NCBI GenBank assembly: GCA_963832715.1
Contig: CAWHVB010000003.1
Location: forward strand, 310,001 to 374,000
Source: DATFVA01 sp963832715
GTDB lineage: Bacteria > Bacteroidota > Ignavibacteria > Ignavibacteriales > Ignavibacteriaceae
Length of the DNA: 64,000 bases
Direction of reading: 5' to 3'
Shown: positions 1-7,934 of the stretch, in pieces
How the letters are laid out: every line of letters begins with the position of its first letter
How positions within the stretch are numbered: position 1 is the first letter of the stretch
Translations under genes and position numbers: made by a program
The notes under the pieces: generated by a model
The model's input: only the letters and a program-made list of their open reading frames with translations
Told to the model about the DNA's origin: nothing
Database searches by the model: none

Positions 1-1
1 T

Positions 2-229
2 TCGAACATATTTGCAATAATGGGATTGAGAGCGCTGTACTTCTCCCTGGCAGGGATTGTCGATCTTTTTGTCTATTTAAAATACGGCGTTGCCATAATC
101 TTATTTTATGTAGGTGTCAAGATGATGATCTCTGATATCTACCATATCCCGACACCAGTTTCTTTAGGAATAATAATTCTATTACTTGCCGGATCAGTAA
201 TTTTATCCTTAATGCGTAAGAAGCAGTGA
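2..229 (+). CDS. TerC family membrane protein, C-terminal fragment
   Basis: Integral inner-membrane protein of the TerC/YceF family (named for tellurite resistance, now linked to metal-ion, especially manganese, export in several bacteria). The frame is open from base 2, so the gene begins upstream of the window and only about 75 C-terminal residues are present. The visible start is the characteristic SNIFAIMGLRALYF block, followed by two further hydrophobic segments and a short basic tail (RKKQ) at the stop. The Met at base 20 lies inside the conserved block and is not the start. Family assignment is confident from this block alone; the substrate cannot be inferred. Confidence 0.9.
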   Translation, partial: SNIFAIMGLRALYFSLAGIVDLFVYLKYGVAIILFYVGVKMMISDIYHIPTPVSLGIIILLLAGSVILSLMRKKQ

Positions 230-405
230 TTGACTACCACGGAGGAAGGATTCACCGGAGGCGCGGAGTGTGTGAAGATATGAAGGTTAGAGGGTAGGCT
301 GATTAGAAGATAAGATGGTAAGAAGATGAGAGGCTAAAAAGGTAAAGAAGCGGGTAGAAAGGAATTTTGAGGAAGTTTTTTAATTAAATATTTATAACAA
401 ACAAA
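230..405. repeat. Non-coding GA-rich low-complexity tract, copy 1
   Basis: No gene is visible between the TerC stop and the convergent symporter gene. The plus strand is strongly purine-rich and built from degenerate words (GGAGG, GAAGATAAGATGG, TAAGAAGATGAG). The 11-mer AGAAGATAAGA at 305-315 recurs exactly, in reverse complement, at 35006-35016 in another intergenic tract. No start codon/RBS or protein-like reading frame stands out. It probably belongs to the decayed intergenic repeat class that also appears near 35.0 kb. Confidence 0.5.
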
Positions 406-445
406 TGCGGCTAAAGCCGCAACCGTTGGCTAAAGCCGAAACGGT
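406..445. repeat. Paired stem-loops with GGCTAAAGCC core, copy 1
   Basis: Two adjacent inverted repeats share the core GGCTAAAGCC. The first is TGCGGC-TAAA-GCCGCA (406-421). The second is ACCGTT, then GGCTAAAGCC, then AACGGT (422-445). They lie just past the stop of the minus-strand symporter gene, so they could end that transcript, although the T run after them is poor. A similar pair of hairpins occurs at 34687-34752, also next to a GA/CT-biased tract. This suggests a small mobile or REP-like intergenic element. Confidence 0.5.
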
Positions 446-449
446 AATA

Positions 450-1835
450 TTAACGTTTTCGGATCAAAGCTATGGCATGGATTCCGGAGGCGATTAAGAC
501 ACCGAGGATCATAGGTTCGATTTCATAGAGAGGACCTGTTATAAGGGATCTCTCCCGTAATATATACCACACAGTACTGAGAACAACTGCTGCAACCATT
601 TCAATAATCATTACTCTGTTCTTTATCTTTATCTTAGGATAGTACGCGCTTATAACGGCGGGTATTACTGCCGGGATACAAAGTGAACCAAGGGTATACC
701 ATATTTCGATGACAGAAGGGATTTCATATGCAAGCAGGATTGAAAGAAGTCCGCTTATTATTAACCCTGTTATTGTATAAGCTTTTAATCTTTGCTCACT
801 CCCCTTTTTCTTCAGTCTGAAGATGAAGTCACGTCCGATTGTTGTACCGCTGAGAAAAAGAAAGCTATTGGATGTTGACATTATAGTTGCGAACAATCCC
901 GCATAAAAGATTCCTTTTATTCCTGAAGGAAGGATTTTTTCTGCAAGAAGGGGATAAGAGAGAACGGGCTGATCTATTCCCGGAAGACTTGCCCTGGCGA
1001 ATAAACCAGTTGAAGTGGTAAGAAAATCGAAAAGTGCCCAGAAGATAATTGAAATAATTATTCCTTTAACCGCAACGTCACCTGTTTTAGCCGCATAGCA
1101 TCTTTGATGGAAACCGGGATCTGCAAATGTCCACATTGCGATTAGGAACCATACTGTGATAAATAGGGGTGATGCTCCGCCGGTGAGTTCAAGGTGAGAC
1201 TCAGGGAGAGCAGAAGAAAGGTAGCCGTAACCTCCGAAATTCAGTCCGCAGAATATGAGCATCAGGATGAACCCGCCGAACATTACAAAGAACTGGAAAG
1301 AATCAGTAAAAACATTTGAACGGAAACCTCCCTGCAGGAGGTAAGCCATAGAAAGAATAACAGAGATAAAAAGACTGAGCAGTATCCCGGTGTGAAAGAT
1401 CAACGAAATTAAATTGGCGGTCATAAGAACATAAGGAGCAGGCGATACGAGTACAAATACAAGGACCGCAGAAATTAACCCGGCAGTCTTTCCATAGGTA
1501 TCAGTTATTTTATCCGGAATAGTAAACAGAGATGCAGACCGGATCTTTTTTGCAAAAAACAGGGCGAACAGGAATGCAAAAATGTAATAAGGAAATCCCT
1601 GGGTAAACCAGCTTGCTATTCCGTAGCGGTAAGTGAATTCCCCCACTCCCAGTATTCCGCCGTACCAGGTAGAAACATTTGTAAGAATGAAAAGAAAGAG
1701 TCCCACTTTGCGGCCTGACAGAAGATAATCATCCGCCTCTCCTTTTGTATCTCTGCCGGATGTGAAGCCGATAAGCAGTACGATGCCGAAGAAAAGTATG
1801 ATTATGCTTATATCGAGAGGATTAAATGAGATCAT
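450..1835 (-). CDS. Sodium:solute symporter (SSS) family permease, candidate thiamine transporter
   Basis: Inner-membrane secondary transporter of the SSS family (PanF/PutP relatives). The 461 residues are mostly hydrophobic and are compatible with 12-13 membrane segments. The N-terminal region carries the family-typical DYLLSGRKVG stretch followed by a segment rich in Gly, Trp and Tyr. It is the third gene of the TPP-riboswitch transcript: its start overlaps the end of thiN by 14 bases, so translation is probably coupled. In characterised Bacteroides thiamine loci the inner-membrane position is filled by PnuT; here an SSS permease occupies it. Thiamine or a thiamine precursor as substrate is therefore inferred from context, not from transporter residues. 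Family membership is confident; substrate is moderate. Confidence 0.85.
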   Translation of the reverse strand: MISFNPLDISIIILFFGIVLLIGFTSGRDTKGEADDYLLSGRKVGLFLFILTNVSTWYGGILGVGEFTYRYGIASWFTQGFPYYIFAFLFALFFAKKIRSASLFTIPDKITDTYGKTAGLISAVLVFVLVSPAPYVLMTANLISLIFHTGILLSLFISVILSMAYLLQGGFRSNVFTDSFQFFVMFGGFILMLIFCGLNFGGYGYLSSALPESHLELTGGASPLFITVWFLIAMWTFADPGFHQRCYAAKTGDVAVKGIIISIIFWALFDFLTTSTGLFARASLPGIDQPVLSYPLLAEKILPSGIKGIFYAGLFATIMSTSNSFLFLSGTTIGRDFIFRLKKKGSEQRLKAYTITGLIISGLLSILLAYEIPSVIEIWYTLGSLCIPAVIPAVISAYYPKIKIKNRVMIIEMVAAVVLSTVWYILRERSLITGPLYEIEPMILGVLIASGIHAIALIRKR

Positions 1836-2475
1836 TCTTTTTAAGCAAATTGAAATCTCTTATCACGAAAATCATCCCGCCGGTAATCTTTAAGGCAACT
1901 TTTTCTTTTACGGCCACATTGCTGGTACTTTCTTTTTGTCCAAACGGAAGTGCAGTCTGTTTTAGAGGATATTTTAACCCTATGGATGTGATTTTTGTTT
2001 TTGCATTGAATCCATACAGAGAGATCGTTTCATCCGGGACACTCTTTAAAACAACTTCACCGGTATAGGGAGATAGAATTGATTTATCCGAAATAATTCT
2101 AACTCTAATCCTATTGAAAAACTTGATTACTATCCCCAGATTACAGAAGCTATGGTCAAGCCTGTCGCCGACTGCTCCGAGCAAGACTGCTTCTTCACAA
2201 TGCTTACCTATTGCAAACTTGAGACATTTCTCAACATCGGTGTCATTTTGCCTCTTTAACCTGATGATTTTAGATCTTGTTTTGAAAAAAGTAAGTGTTT
2301 CATCTTTTATCGAATCAAAATCTCCGATGATGTAGTCAGGAATAACACCAATTTTCTTTGCGCTATCCGCACCGCCGTCTGCACAAATAAGCATATTATA
2401 GCCGGTTGATTGTAAATATCCGACTACTGATTTTGCAGGCTGTTTACCGTTAGCGAGAATTATGCATTTTTTCAA
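1822..2475 (-). CDS. thiN: Thiamine diphosphokinase ThiN
   Basis: Transfers pyrophosphate from ATP to thiamine to give TPP in the cytoplasm. At 217 residues the length is normal for bacterial ThiN/Thi80 enzymes. Diagnostic motifs are CADGGAD near residue 31, IGDFDSI near 50 (nucleotide and magnesium binding), NDTDVEKC near 77, and GAVGDRLDH near 100. The C-terminal half matches the thiamine-binding beta domain, with the typical SL.G..A..T.I...GLKYPL pattern. It is the second gene of the riboswitch-controlled operon, about 26 bases after the TonB receptor stop and overlapping the symporter start. Having the TPP-forming kinase with two transport genes indicates salvage of external thiamine rather than synthesis. 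Confidence 0.95.
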   Translation of the reverse strand: MKKCIILANGKQPAKSVVGYLQSTGYNMLICADGGADSAKKIGVIPDYIIGDFDSIKDETLTFFKTRSKIIRLKRQNDTDVEKCLKFAIGKHCEEAVLLGAVGDRLDHSFCNLGIVIKFFNRIRVRIISDKSILSPYTGEVVLKSVPDETISLYGFNAKTKITSIGLKYPLKQTALPFGQKESTSNVAVKEKVALKITGGMIFVIRDFNLLKKNDLI

Positions 2476-2501
2476 AATACCCTCCTACAATGGACGAGAT
2501 A

Positions 2502-4967
2502 CTACAAGCCAACCTGGAGACCGGCAAGAAAATTTCTTTCGGCTGCGGGAAAGAATTCCGATCCGATTGCATTTGCTGAATAAAGTTTATCAAAAATATT
2601 ATTAATCTGAATGAATACCTTCGAATTATTCAAAGCACTAAAAGGATTAAATTCATAGCTGCCTGTAAAATCTGCCGTAAAGTAAGCTTCATTTTTGTTA
2701 TCGGAATAAGAAATAAATCCCGGATACTGATCCAGATAGTTTGAAATTTTATTATCATAATTATCAGAAAAGAATGATCCGACATACCTTCCGGTAAACT
2801 GAAGGTTTATGCCGTAATTATTATAACCAATACCAAAGTTAGCCAGAAAGTCAGGAAACCCGCTAACCCTGTTCCCGCTGAGATCAAGGGATTCATCAGT
2901 GCCAAGGTATTCCCTGCCCTCTTTGATCTCATTTTTACTAAAGGCTGCATTCCCGGTTACCTGCAGGCCGCTTACAAGCTTTATGATACCCGAAAATTCT
3001 ACTCCTGTATGTATAGTACTGTTAACATTACCCGTTATAGGCTGTCCAAACCTGTCGATCTGACCATTTTTTACAATTTCATTATTAAATAACATATAGA
3101 AAATGTTCAATGTGAGATTAACACTTCCTGCATTAAAAGAAGAACCAAGCTCAAAGTCATTCATTGTTTCCGGTTTTACAAGAGGCTCATCATAGTTATA
3201 AGATCCATCCGGATTCCGTTCAAACTGAGGAAGAGCTCCATCGCTGGATTCGGCTGCATCGTAATAAGTATTCAACCGCGGCTCACGCGAAACCCGCGCA
3301 TAAGAAAGATATATATTTAAGTTCTCATTGAACTTGGTGTTTAATCCCAGCCTGGGATTAAAAAAGAGATTACTTACGGAGAAATCATGTCCCAGGTATT
3401 TTTCATTGTAAAGTCTGTATTTATGAAATGCCGCCTGCAGTTCGCCGAGAAGATTAAACATAGGATTTATATTATATTCTTCGTGAACAAATCCATTAAT
3501 GATATCTTTCCCCCCGTTATAATAATAATAACGGAAGTTCTTTGTGAGCCCCTCCGGCAGATTTTCTCCATAATTAACAGACCCCCAGTGATCCGATCTA
3601 TGTTTCCTTATTTCAGCTCCGACAATCAGTTCGCCATTCTGATGCTTATAGCTCATTCGCGGGATCCAGCCATACTGAGTATTATCAACTTGTGCCCGGA
3701 TCAGGACATTCCCGGGGTTCCCGGACGGATGAAATCCATATTCATTTGTAAGCCTGAGATAAGTTGTATCTGCCCAGGACCCATCGAAATCGAAGAAACC
3801 ATCTCCGGTAACGAGAAAAAGCGCCGAGTTTAAAGTCAGGTTGTCATTAAACCTGAATTCATTTAATAATTCATAATGCGGCTGCGAAAAATTCTCGATC
3901 TCTTCCGGTCTCCTTTGTAGAGTATAAGTATATCCATTTTCACCAGCTTCCCAGTAAGAGTAATTAGCCTTCCTGAGTTCTCGATCTTTTACTGCAAACT
4001 TCGGCAGCCCGAAGTACGCTAGTCCGTCCGCTATTGGGCCGCCGTAAAAGTTTACCTGGGTAGTCAGATTATCGTCATACCTTACAGCGGAAAGATGGTA
4101 AGAGTTAAACTTAACCCATGAACTTAGCCTGTAGCCGCTACTTAGTATCTGCGATAGTTTTGCATAGACCGAATACTTTTTATCTATCAATCCGCTTGAA
4201 AACGAAGCACTATACTTTCGTGTATTATAGCTTCCTGCAGCAGCCAGGAAGTTAGTCTGCGGATCATTCGTAAAAGTTGAAGTTATGATATTTATACTTC
4301 CCCCAATCGACGGATACCCTGAAGCCCCATTCCCTGCACCTCTCTGAACCTGTATCAGGTCAGTACCAGCAAGCAGATCGGGAAAATCGAGCCAGTAAAC
4401 ATTATGGTCTTCAGGATCATTCTGAGGGATACCATTAATAGAAACAGAAATTCTTCTCTGATCAAATCCGCGAATACTAAGGTAATTATATCCTATTCCG
4501 TTTCCATTTTCGGAATAGAATGTAGTCGACGGGAGCGAACTAAGATATTTTGGAATATCCTGGACCGTATAATTTTCCTCTATTTCTTTCCTGCTGATCT
4601 TATCAAAAGTTACAGGGGTATACCCTTTCTTAGCTATACTCCCTTCTACAAAAACTGTCTGCGATGGAATAATCCGGGGCAGCAGTTCAATTATCATATT
4701 CAGAAGGTCCTTATCTTTCAGTGAAATTTCTTTCGGTGAATATCCCACATAACTGACCTTTAGAATCGCATCATCGTGAATTTCACCCGAAAGTATAAAA
4801 GTACCGTCATCTTCAGTCGATATGCCTATATCTGTCCCCTCAATAATAATGTTAGCAGAAGGAAGAGGCTGAAGTGTTTCAGAGTCTATAACTTTTCCTT
4901 TGATAGTAAGGTCCTGGGGAAAAATCGAAAGGGTTAAAAAGAAAAGAAGAATAACCAAGTATTTCAT
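2502..4967 (-). CDS. TonB-dependent receptor under TPP riboswitch, candidate outer-membrane thiamine receptor
   Basis: Outer-membrane active transporter of 821 residues. Residues 1-18 form a signal peptide (MKYLVILLFFLTLSIF). Residues about 20-105 are a carboxypeptidase-regulatory-like (CarboxypepD_reg) domain (KGKVIDSETLQPLPSANI). A plug domain follows (about 115-235, with IRGFDQRRISVSINGIPQ and an AGNGASGYPSIGGSINI stretch). The rest is a beta-barrel ending in a hydrophobic strand with terminal Leu. The start is supported by GGAG eight bases upstream and by the terminator hairpin directly before it. It heads the operon with ThiN and an SSS permease. Thiamine (or a pyrophosphorylated form) as ligand is inferred from the riboswitch and neighbours, as in the thiamine receptors known from Bacteroides. 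Confidence 0.9.
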   Translation of the reverse strand: MKYLVILLFFLTLSIFPQDLTIKGKVIDSETLQPLPSANIIIEGTDIGISTEDDGTFILSGEIHDDAILKVSYVGYSPKEISLKDKDLLNMIIELLPRIIPSQTVFVEGSIAKKGYTPVTFDKISRKEIEENYTVQDIPKYLSSLPSTTFYSENGNGIGYNYLSIRGFDQRRISVSINGIPQNDPEDHNVYWLDFPDLLAGTDLIQVQRGAGNGASGYPSIGGSINIITSTFTNDPQTNFLAAAGSYNTRKYSASFSSGLIDKKYSVYAKLSQILSSGYRLSSWVKFNSYHLSAVRYDDNLTTQVNFYGGPIADGLAYFGLPKFAVKDRELRKANYSYWEAGENGYTYTLQRRPEEIENFSQPHYELLNEFRFNDNLTLNSALFLVTGDGFFDFDGSWADTTYLRLTNEYGFHPSGNPGNVLIRAQVDNTQYGWIPRMSYKHQNGELIVGAEIRKHRSDHWGSVNYGENLPEGLTKNFRYYYYNGGKDIINGFVHEEYNINPMFNLLGELQAAFHKYRLYNEKYLGHDFSVSNLFFNPRLGLNTKFNENLNIYLSYARVSREPRLNTYYDAAESSDGALPQFERNPDGSYNYDEPLVKPETMNDFELGSSFNAGSVNLTLNIFYMLFNNEIVKNGQIDRFGQPITGNVNSTIHTGVEFSGIIKLVSGLQVTGNAAFSKNEIKEGREYLGTDESLDLSGNRVSGFPDFLANFGIGYNNYGINLQFTGRYVGSFFSDNYDNKISNYLDQYPGFISYSDNKNEAYFTADFTGSYEFNPFSALNNSKVFIQINNIFDKLYSANAIGSEFFPAAERNFLAGLQVGL

Positions 4968-4978
4968 TTATTTACTCC

Positions 4979-5012
4979 AAATAAAAATAGCCGTTTTAAG
5001 AAACGGCTAAAT
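4979..5012 (-). terminator. Intrinsic terminator of the TPP riboswitch
   Basis: On the minus strand TAGCCGTTT-CTTA-AAACGGCTA forms a perfect 9-bp stem (5009-4988) followed by TTTTTATTT, ending a few bases before the receptor's GGAG. Its 5' arm (ATTTAGCCGTTT, 5012-5001) is also complementary, with one bulged G, to the 3' strand of riboswitch helix P1 (AAACGGGCTAAAT). The leader can therefore form either P1 plus terminator (TPP bound, OFF) or an antiterminator (TPP free, ON). Confidence 0.85.
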
Positions 5013-5031
5013 ACTTAATTATTCCTTAAGA

Positions 5032-5128
5032 GGCATTTAGCCCGTTTCCCTACGCTGGTATTATCCAGATCAGGTTTTAGGGTATGCTCTCAGTCGCCCG
5101 GCAAATGGGCAACACCCCTAACGGCTCG
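5032..5128 (-). promoter_or_regulatory. TPP (THI-element) riboswitch
   Basis: On the minus strand the aptamer has all conserved blocks in order: P1 5' strand AGCCGTT (5126-5120), GGGGTG, the CTGAGAG pyrimidine-sensor loop (5093-5087), TACCC, ACCTGATCTGGATAATACC, then GCGTAGGGAA, closing with AACGGGCT (5046-5039). This is a near-consensus thiamine pyrophosphate riboswitch. P1 and the downstream terminator share the same AGCCGTT sequence, giving a transparent transcription-attenuation switch. It controls the TonB receptor-ThiN-SSS symporter operon downstream. Confidence 0.97.
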
Positions 5129-5174
5129 TCAAGATTTCAAAAAATTAGTTTTGGATTTCCTCCAAATTTCTCTG

Positions 5175-5205
5175 CAAAGTTAAACTATGTATTTATAAAA
5201 ATAAA
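5175..5205 (-). promoter_or_regulatory. Candidate Bacteroidota-type promoter for the thiamine operon
   Basis: The minus strand carries TAACTTTG (5182-5175), a perfect TAnnTTTG -7 box. At a 19-base spacing upstream is TTTA (5205-5202), one mismatch from the TTTG -33 box. Transcription would begin near 5168, just ahead of the TPP aptamer, which fits a short riboswitch leader. No experimental start is known. Confidence 0.5.
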
Positions 5206-5213
5206 GTATTCGG

Positions 5214-7817
5214 CTACTCAACTCTGAGTTTCTGACCGGCAACGATCTTTGTGCTCGAAAGCTTGTTAATTTTTTTAAGATTCTCAACCGAAGTAGAATA
5301 CATCCTTGCTATAGAATAAAGCGATTCGCCGCGTGTTACAGTATGTATACCGTTTGCACTCCTTCGGGGTGTTTCAGGCACATCGTTTACGTCAGCATCG
5401 GAATATATTTTTAATGTTTTACCAGCAATGATTTTATTACTTCTTAGCCCATTCCACTTCCTTATGCTGGATGACGATACCTGGTAAAGCTCGGCAATCT
5501 GACCGATCGAATCTCCAGGTTTAATCTTATAGTAGTTTACATTTGCCGAGTTCTTGGTTGTATTATCGCCAAGTGATTCAACGCTTTCACGTGAATATAT
5601 CTTGAGGGTCTGACCGTAATTGATTCTGTTGGAGCTCAATGAATTCCAGCTCATAATCTGTGAAGAGGAAACATTAAATCTCTCAGCCAGCTCACTGATA
5701 GTATCTCCTTTTCGGACTTTATAACGGTACAGGCTGGAGCGTGAAGGCACGGAGGTATTATCGGCAATTGAAGTATTGTTTGTATATATTTTTAACTTTT
5801 GTCCCGCATAAATTTTGTTGCCGGAGATGTTATTCCAATCGCGGATATTACTAACATATACCCGGTATCTTTTGGCTATCGAGTAGAGATTTTCACCTCT
5901 TCTGATACGGTGGTACACATAGGATGCGGCTGTATTGGTTGAATTGGATTTGGTAACGGATTTTTCAATCGGTGTCTGATTATCGAGACTTGCATAAAAA
6001 TCCTTCTTATCCTGAGGCACGTAGAGTACAAGTTTCTGCCCTACGCTTACTGTCTGGGTATAAGGAATATTATTCCAGTTTCTTATATCGCTTACCCTTG
6101 AATTAAACAGATCTGCTATACCAAGAAGACTTTCGCCTTTTTTAACAGTATATGAAACCATGGCTTTACCAGCCGGTATTACAGCAATCGTCGATCCATC
6201 TTCACCTGTAATAGCGCTGTCATCCTTTGTAACGTCATTCTTACTGTCATCATCAAGCACGGCCACAATCTCTCCGCCGGAAGCAGTATCAGTATCAATA
6301 TTGCTGTCTTTCAATAACGCGGCATACGGTGAAACATAGCCATCGCTGTCTGTTCCGGTCTCGCCGGCTTCCTCAGTATTTGTGTTATATGCAAAATCCC
6401 TGTCCGAAACATTAGATACCGGGATTTTCAGGGTAACGCCGGAATAAAGCCTGGATTTTACCGAGATATTGTTAGCATCTGCAAGATCATTAGTTGAGAT
6501 ACCATACCTGGCAGCTATACGGGACAATGTTTCCCCTCTTCTGATGGTATGGACGAGGTAGTTTCTCTTAGCTGTTTCAGGAATATTCTGAAGACTTGCT
6601 AAAAGGTTTTCAGAAGTTCCTTTAGGAATTTTCAGATCGTAGCCGCCGGGATAATTTCTCGGCGTGCTCATTTGCGTAAGTTCCGGGTTCATATCAAGCA
6701 ATGTCTCAACATCAGTACCGCAGCTTTGAGCGATATAGTTCAGATCGACGGCATCATTAACCTTACAAGTTTCATATACCACAGGTTTGTCGAGCTGAAT
6801 ATTTGTGAACCCGTATTTTTCCGGATTCATTGCGATAAGGCATACTGCAATATACTGTGGGACGTAACTTCTTGTTTCCCTCGGCAGGTAGTTGCGTGCG
6901 GCCCAGAAATTACTTTCGCCCGCTCTGCGTACAGCACGGGTAATTCTGCCTTCACCCGCATTATATGCGGCAAGGGCAAGATACCAGTCATTTAAAGATG
7001 AATAAAGATCTCTTAAATGTCTTGCTGCAGCTCTTGTAGATTTTTCAGGATCCCGTCTTTCATCAAAATAAAACTCTGATTCCAATCCATACATTCTTCC
7101 GGTCGATTTAATAAACTGCCATAAACCAACAGCACTAGCCCAGGAGCGTGCCACAGGATTAAGACCGCTTTCAACCATACTTAAGTAAACCAGTTGTTTC
7201 GGGATATGTTCTTCCTCGAAAATTTTTGTCATCATAGGGAAATATCTGCCCGACCGTGCGAGCCAGAGTTCCATATGTTTACGTCCTTTACCCGTGAAAT
7301 ATTCAACCCATTGTTCAACATAGGAATTTACCTCAAGAGGAACGTCGGCGGGGATGACAACCGGTTTTTCATCTTTCCCTCTATCTTTAAGAGAGAACTG
7401 TTCATCGGGCATATTTTTTCCCATCCATTCCTCAAGAGCGGCAAACGAAACCTCTACAGGGAGCTCAGGAAGTCCGTCGACATACTTTTGGTAGTCCTCT
7501 ATAATAGACTTTTCAAGCTCGAGGTAAGCTTCATTTTCTTCAATTCCGGGATAATAACTGAGGTTATTTATAATTCTCAGGGCTGATTCATAGTTAGAAA
7601 CAGTCTCAGAAGTACTGTTGATATCTTGCTTTGCAAGGGCGGAAATATAATACTGTCTTGCCTGTTCCATCATTTCTGAGACGATTCCCCCTTTATGTAC
7701 ACTTGTAGCATTGTACGAGGTGTTATCATCTCTTGTTATTTCTTTATTTCCTCCGCAGGAACTGAATAACAGAGCAAATAAAGAAATACCAATAAATGGT
7801 AGGATTTTTTGCTTCAT
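5214..7817 (-). CDS. Lytic transglycosylase lipoprotein with six C-terminal LysM repeats (MltD-like)
   Basis: Cleaves the MurNAc-GlcNAc bond in peptidoglycan from the periplasmic face of a membrane. Residues 1-21 are a lipoprotein signal with lipobox SSC (Cys21). An SLT domain spans about 190-330: catalytic Glu216 in SMVESGLN, then SAVGLWQF and LALAAYNAGEGRI. After it come one weak LysM-like segment and six clear LysM domains (starts such as HTIRRGETL, YTVKKGESL, HRIRRGENL, YKVRKGDTI, YKIKPGDSI, HTVTRGESL). The repeats have drifted (WNNI/WNSL motifs), with Ser/Thr/Asn-rich linkers. At 867 residues it is much longer than E. coli MltD (about 450, two LysM), so it probably binds peptidoglycan tightly. 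Monocistronic by appearance. Confidence 0.93.
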   Translation of the reverse strand: MKQKILPFIGISLFALLFSSCGGNKEITRDDNTSYNATSVHKGGIVSEMMEQARQYYISALAKQDINSTSETVSNYESALRIINNLSYYPGIEENEAYLELEKSIIEDYQKYVDGLPELPVEVSFAALEEWMGKNMPDEQFSLKDRGKDEKPVVIPADVPLEVNSYVEQWVEYFTGKGRKHMELWLARSGRYFPMMTKIFEEEHIPKQLVYLSMVESGLNPVARSWASAVGLWQFIKSTGRMYGLESEFYFDERRDPEKSTRAAARHLRDLYSSLNDWYLALAAYNAGEGRITRAVRRAGESNFWAARNYLPRETRSYVPQYIAVCLIAMNPEKYGFTNIQLDKPVVYETCKVNDAVDLNYIAQSCGTDVETLLDMNPELTQMSTPRNYPGGYDLKIPKGTSENLLASLQNIPETAKRNYLVHTIRRGETLSRIAARYGISTNDLADANNISVKSRLYSGVTLKIPVSNVSDRDFAYNTNTEEAGETGTDSDGYVSPYAALLKDSNIDTDTASGGEIVAVLDDDSKNDVTKDDSAITGEDGSTIAVIPAGKAMVSYTVKKGESLLGIADLFNSRVSDIRNWNNIPYTQTVSVGQKLVLYVPQDKKDFYASLDNQTPIEKSVTKSNSTNTAASYVYHRIRRGENLYSIAKRYRVYVSNIRDWNNISGNKIYAGQKLKIYTNNTSIADNTSVPSRSSLYRYKVRKGDTISELAERFNVSSSQIMSWNSLSSNRINYGQTLKIYSRESVESLGDNTTKNSANVNYYKIKPGDSIGQIAELYQVSSSSIRKWNGLRSNKIIAGKTLKIYSDADVNDVPETPRRSANGIHTVTRGESLYSIARMYSTSVENLKKINKLSSTKIVAGQKLRVE

Positions 7818-7934
7818 GCACCACTCCGTATTTTATTTAATGAGCAATATAAGTTTAGAATCATTTTTTATCAAGTAAATAATTAGATAATCTGGTTAAT
7901 TTCATTTATAACAAGCATTTAGAATTTTAAATCA

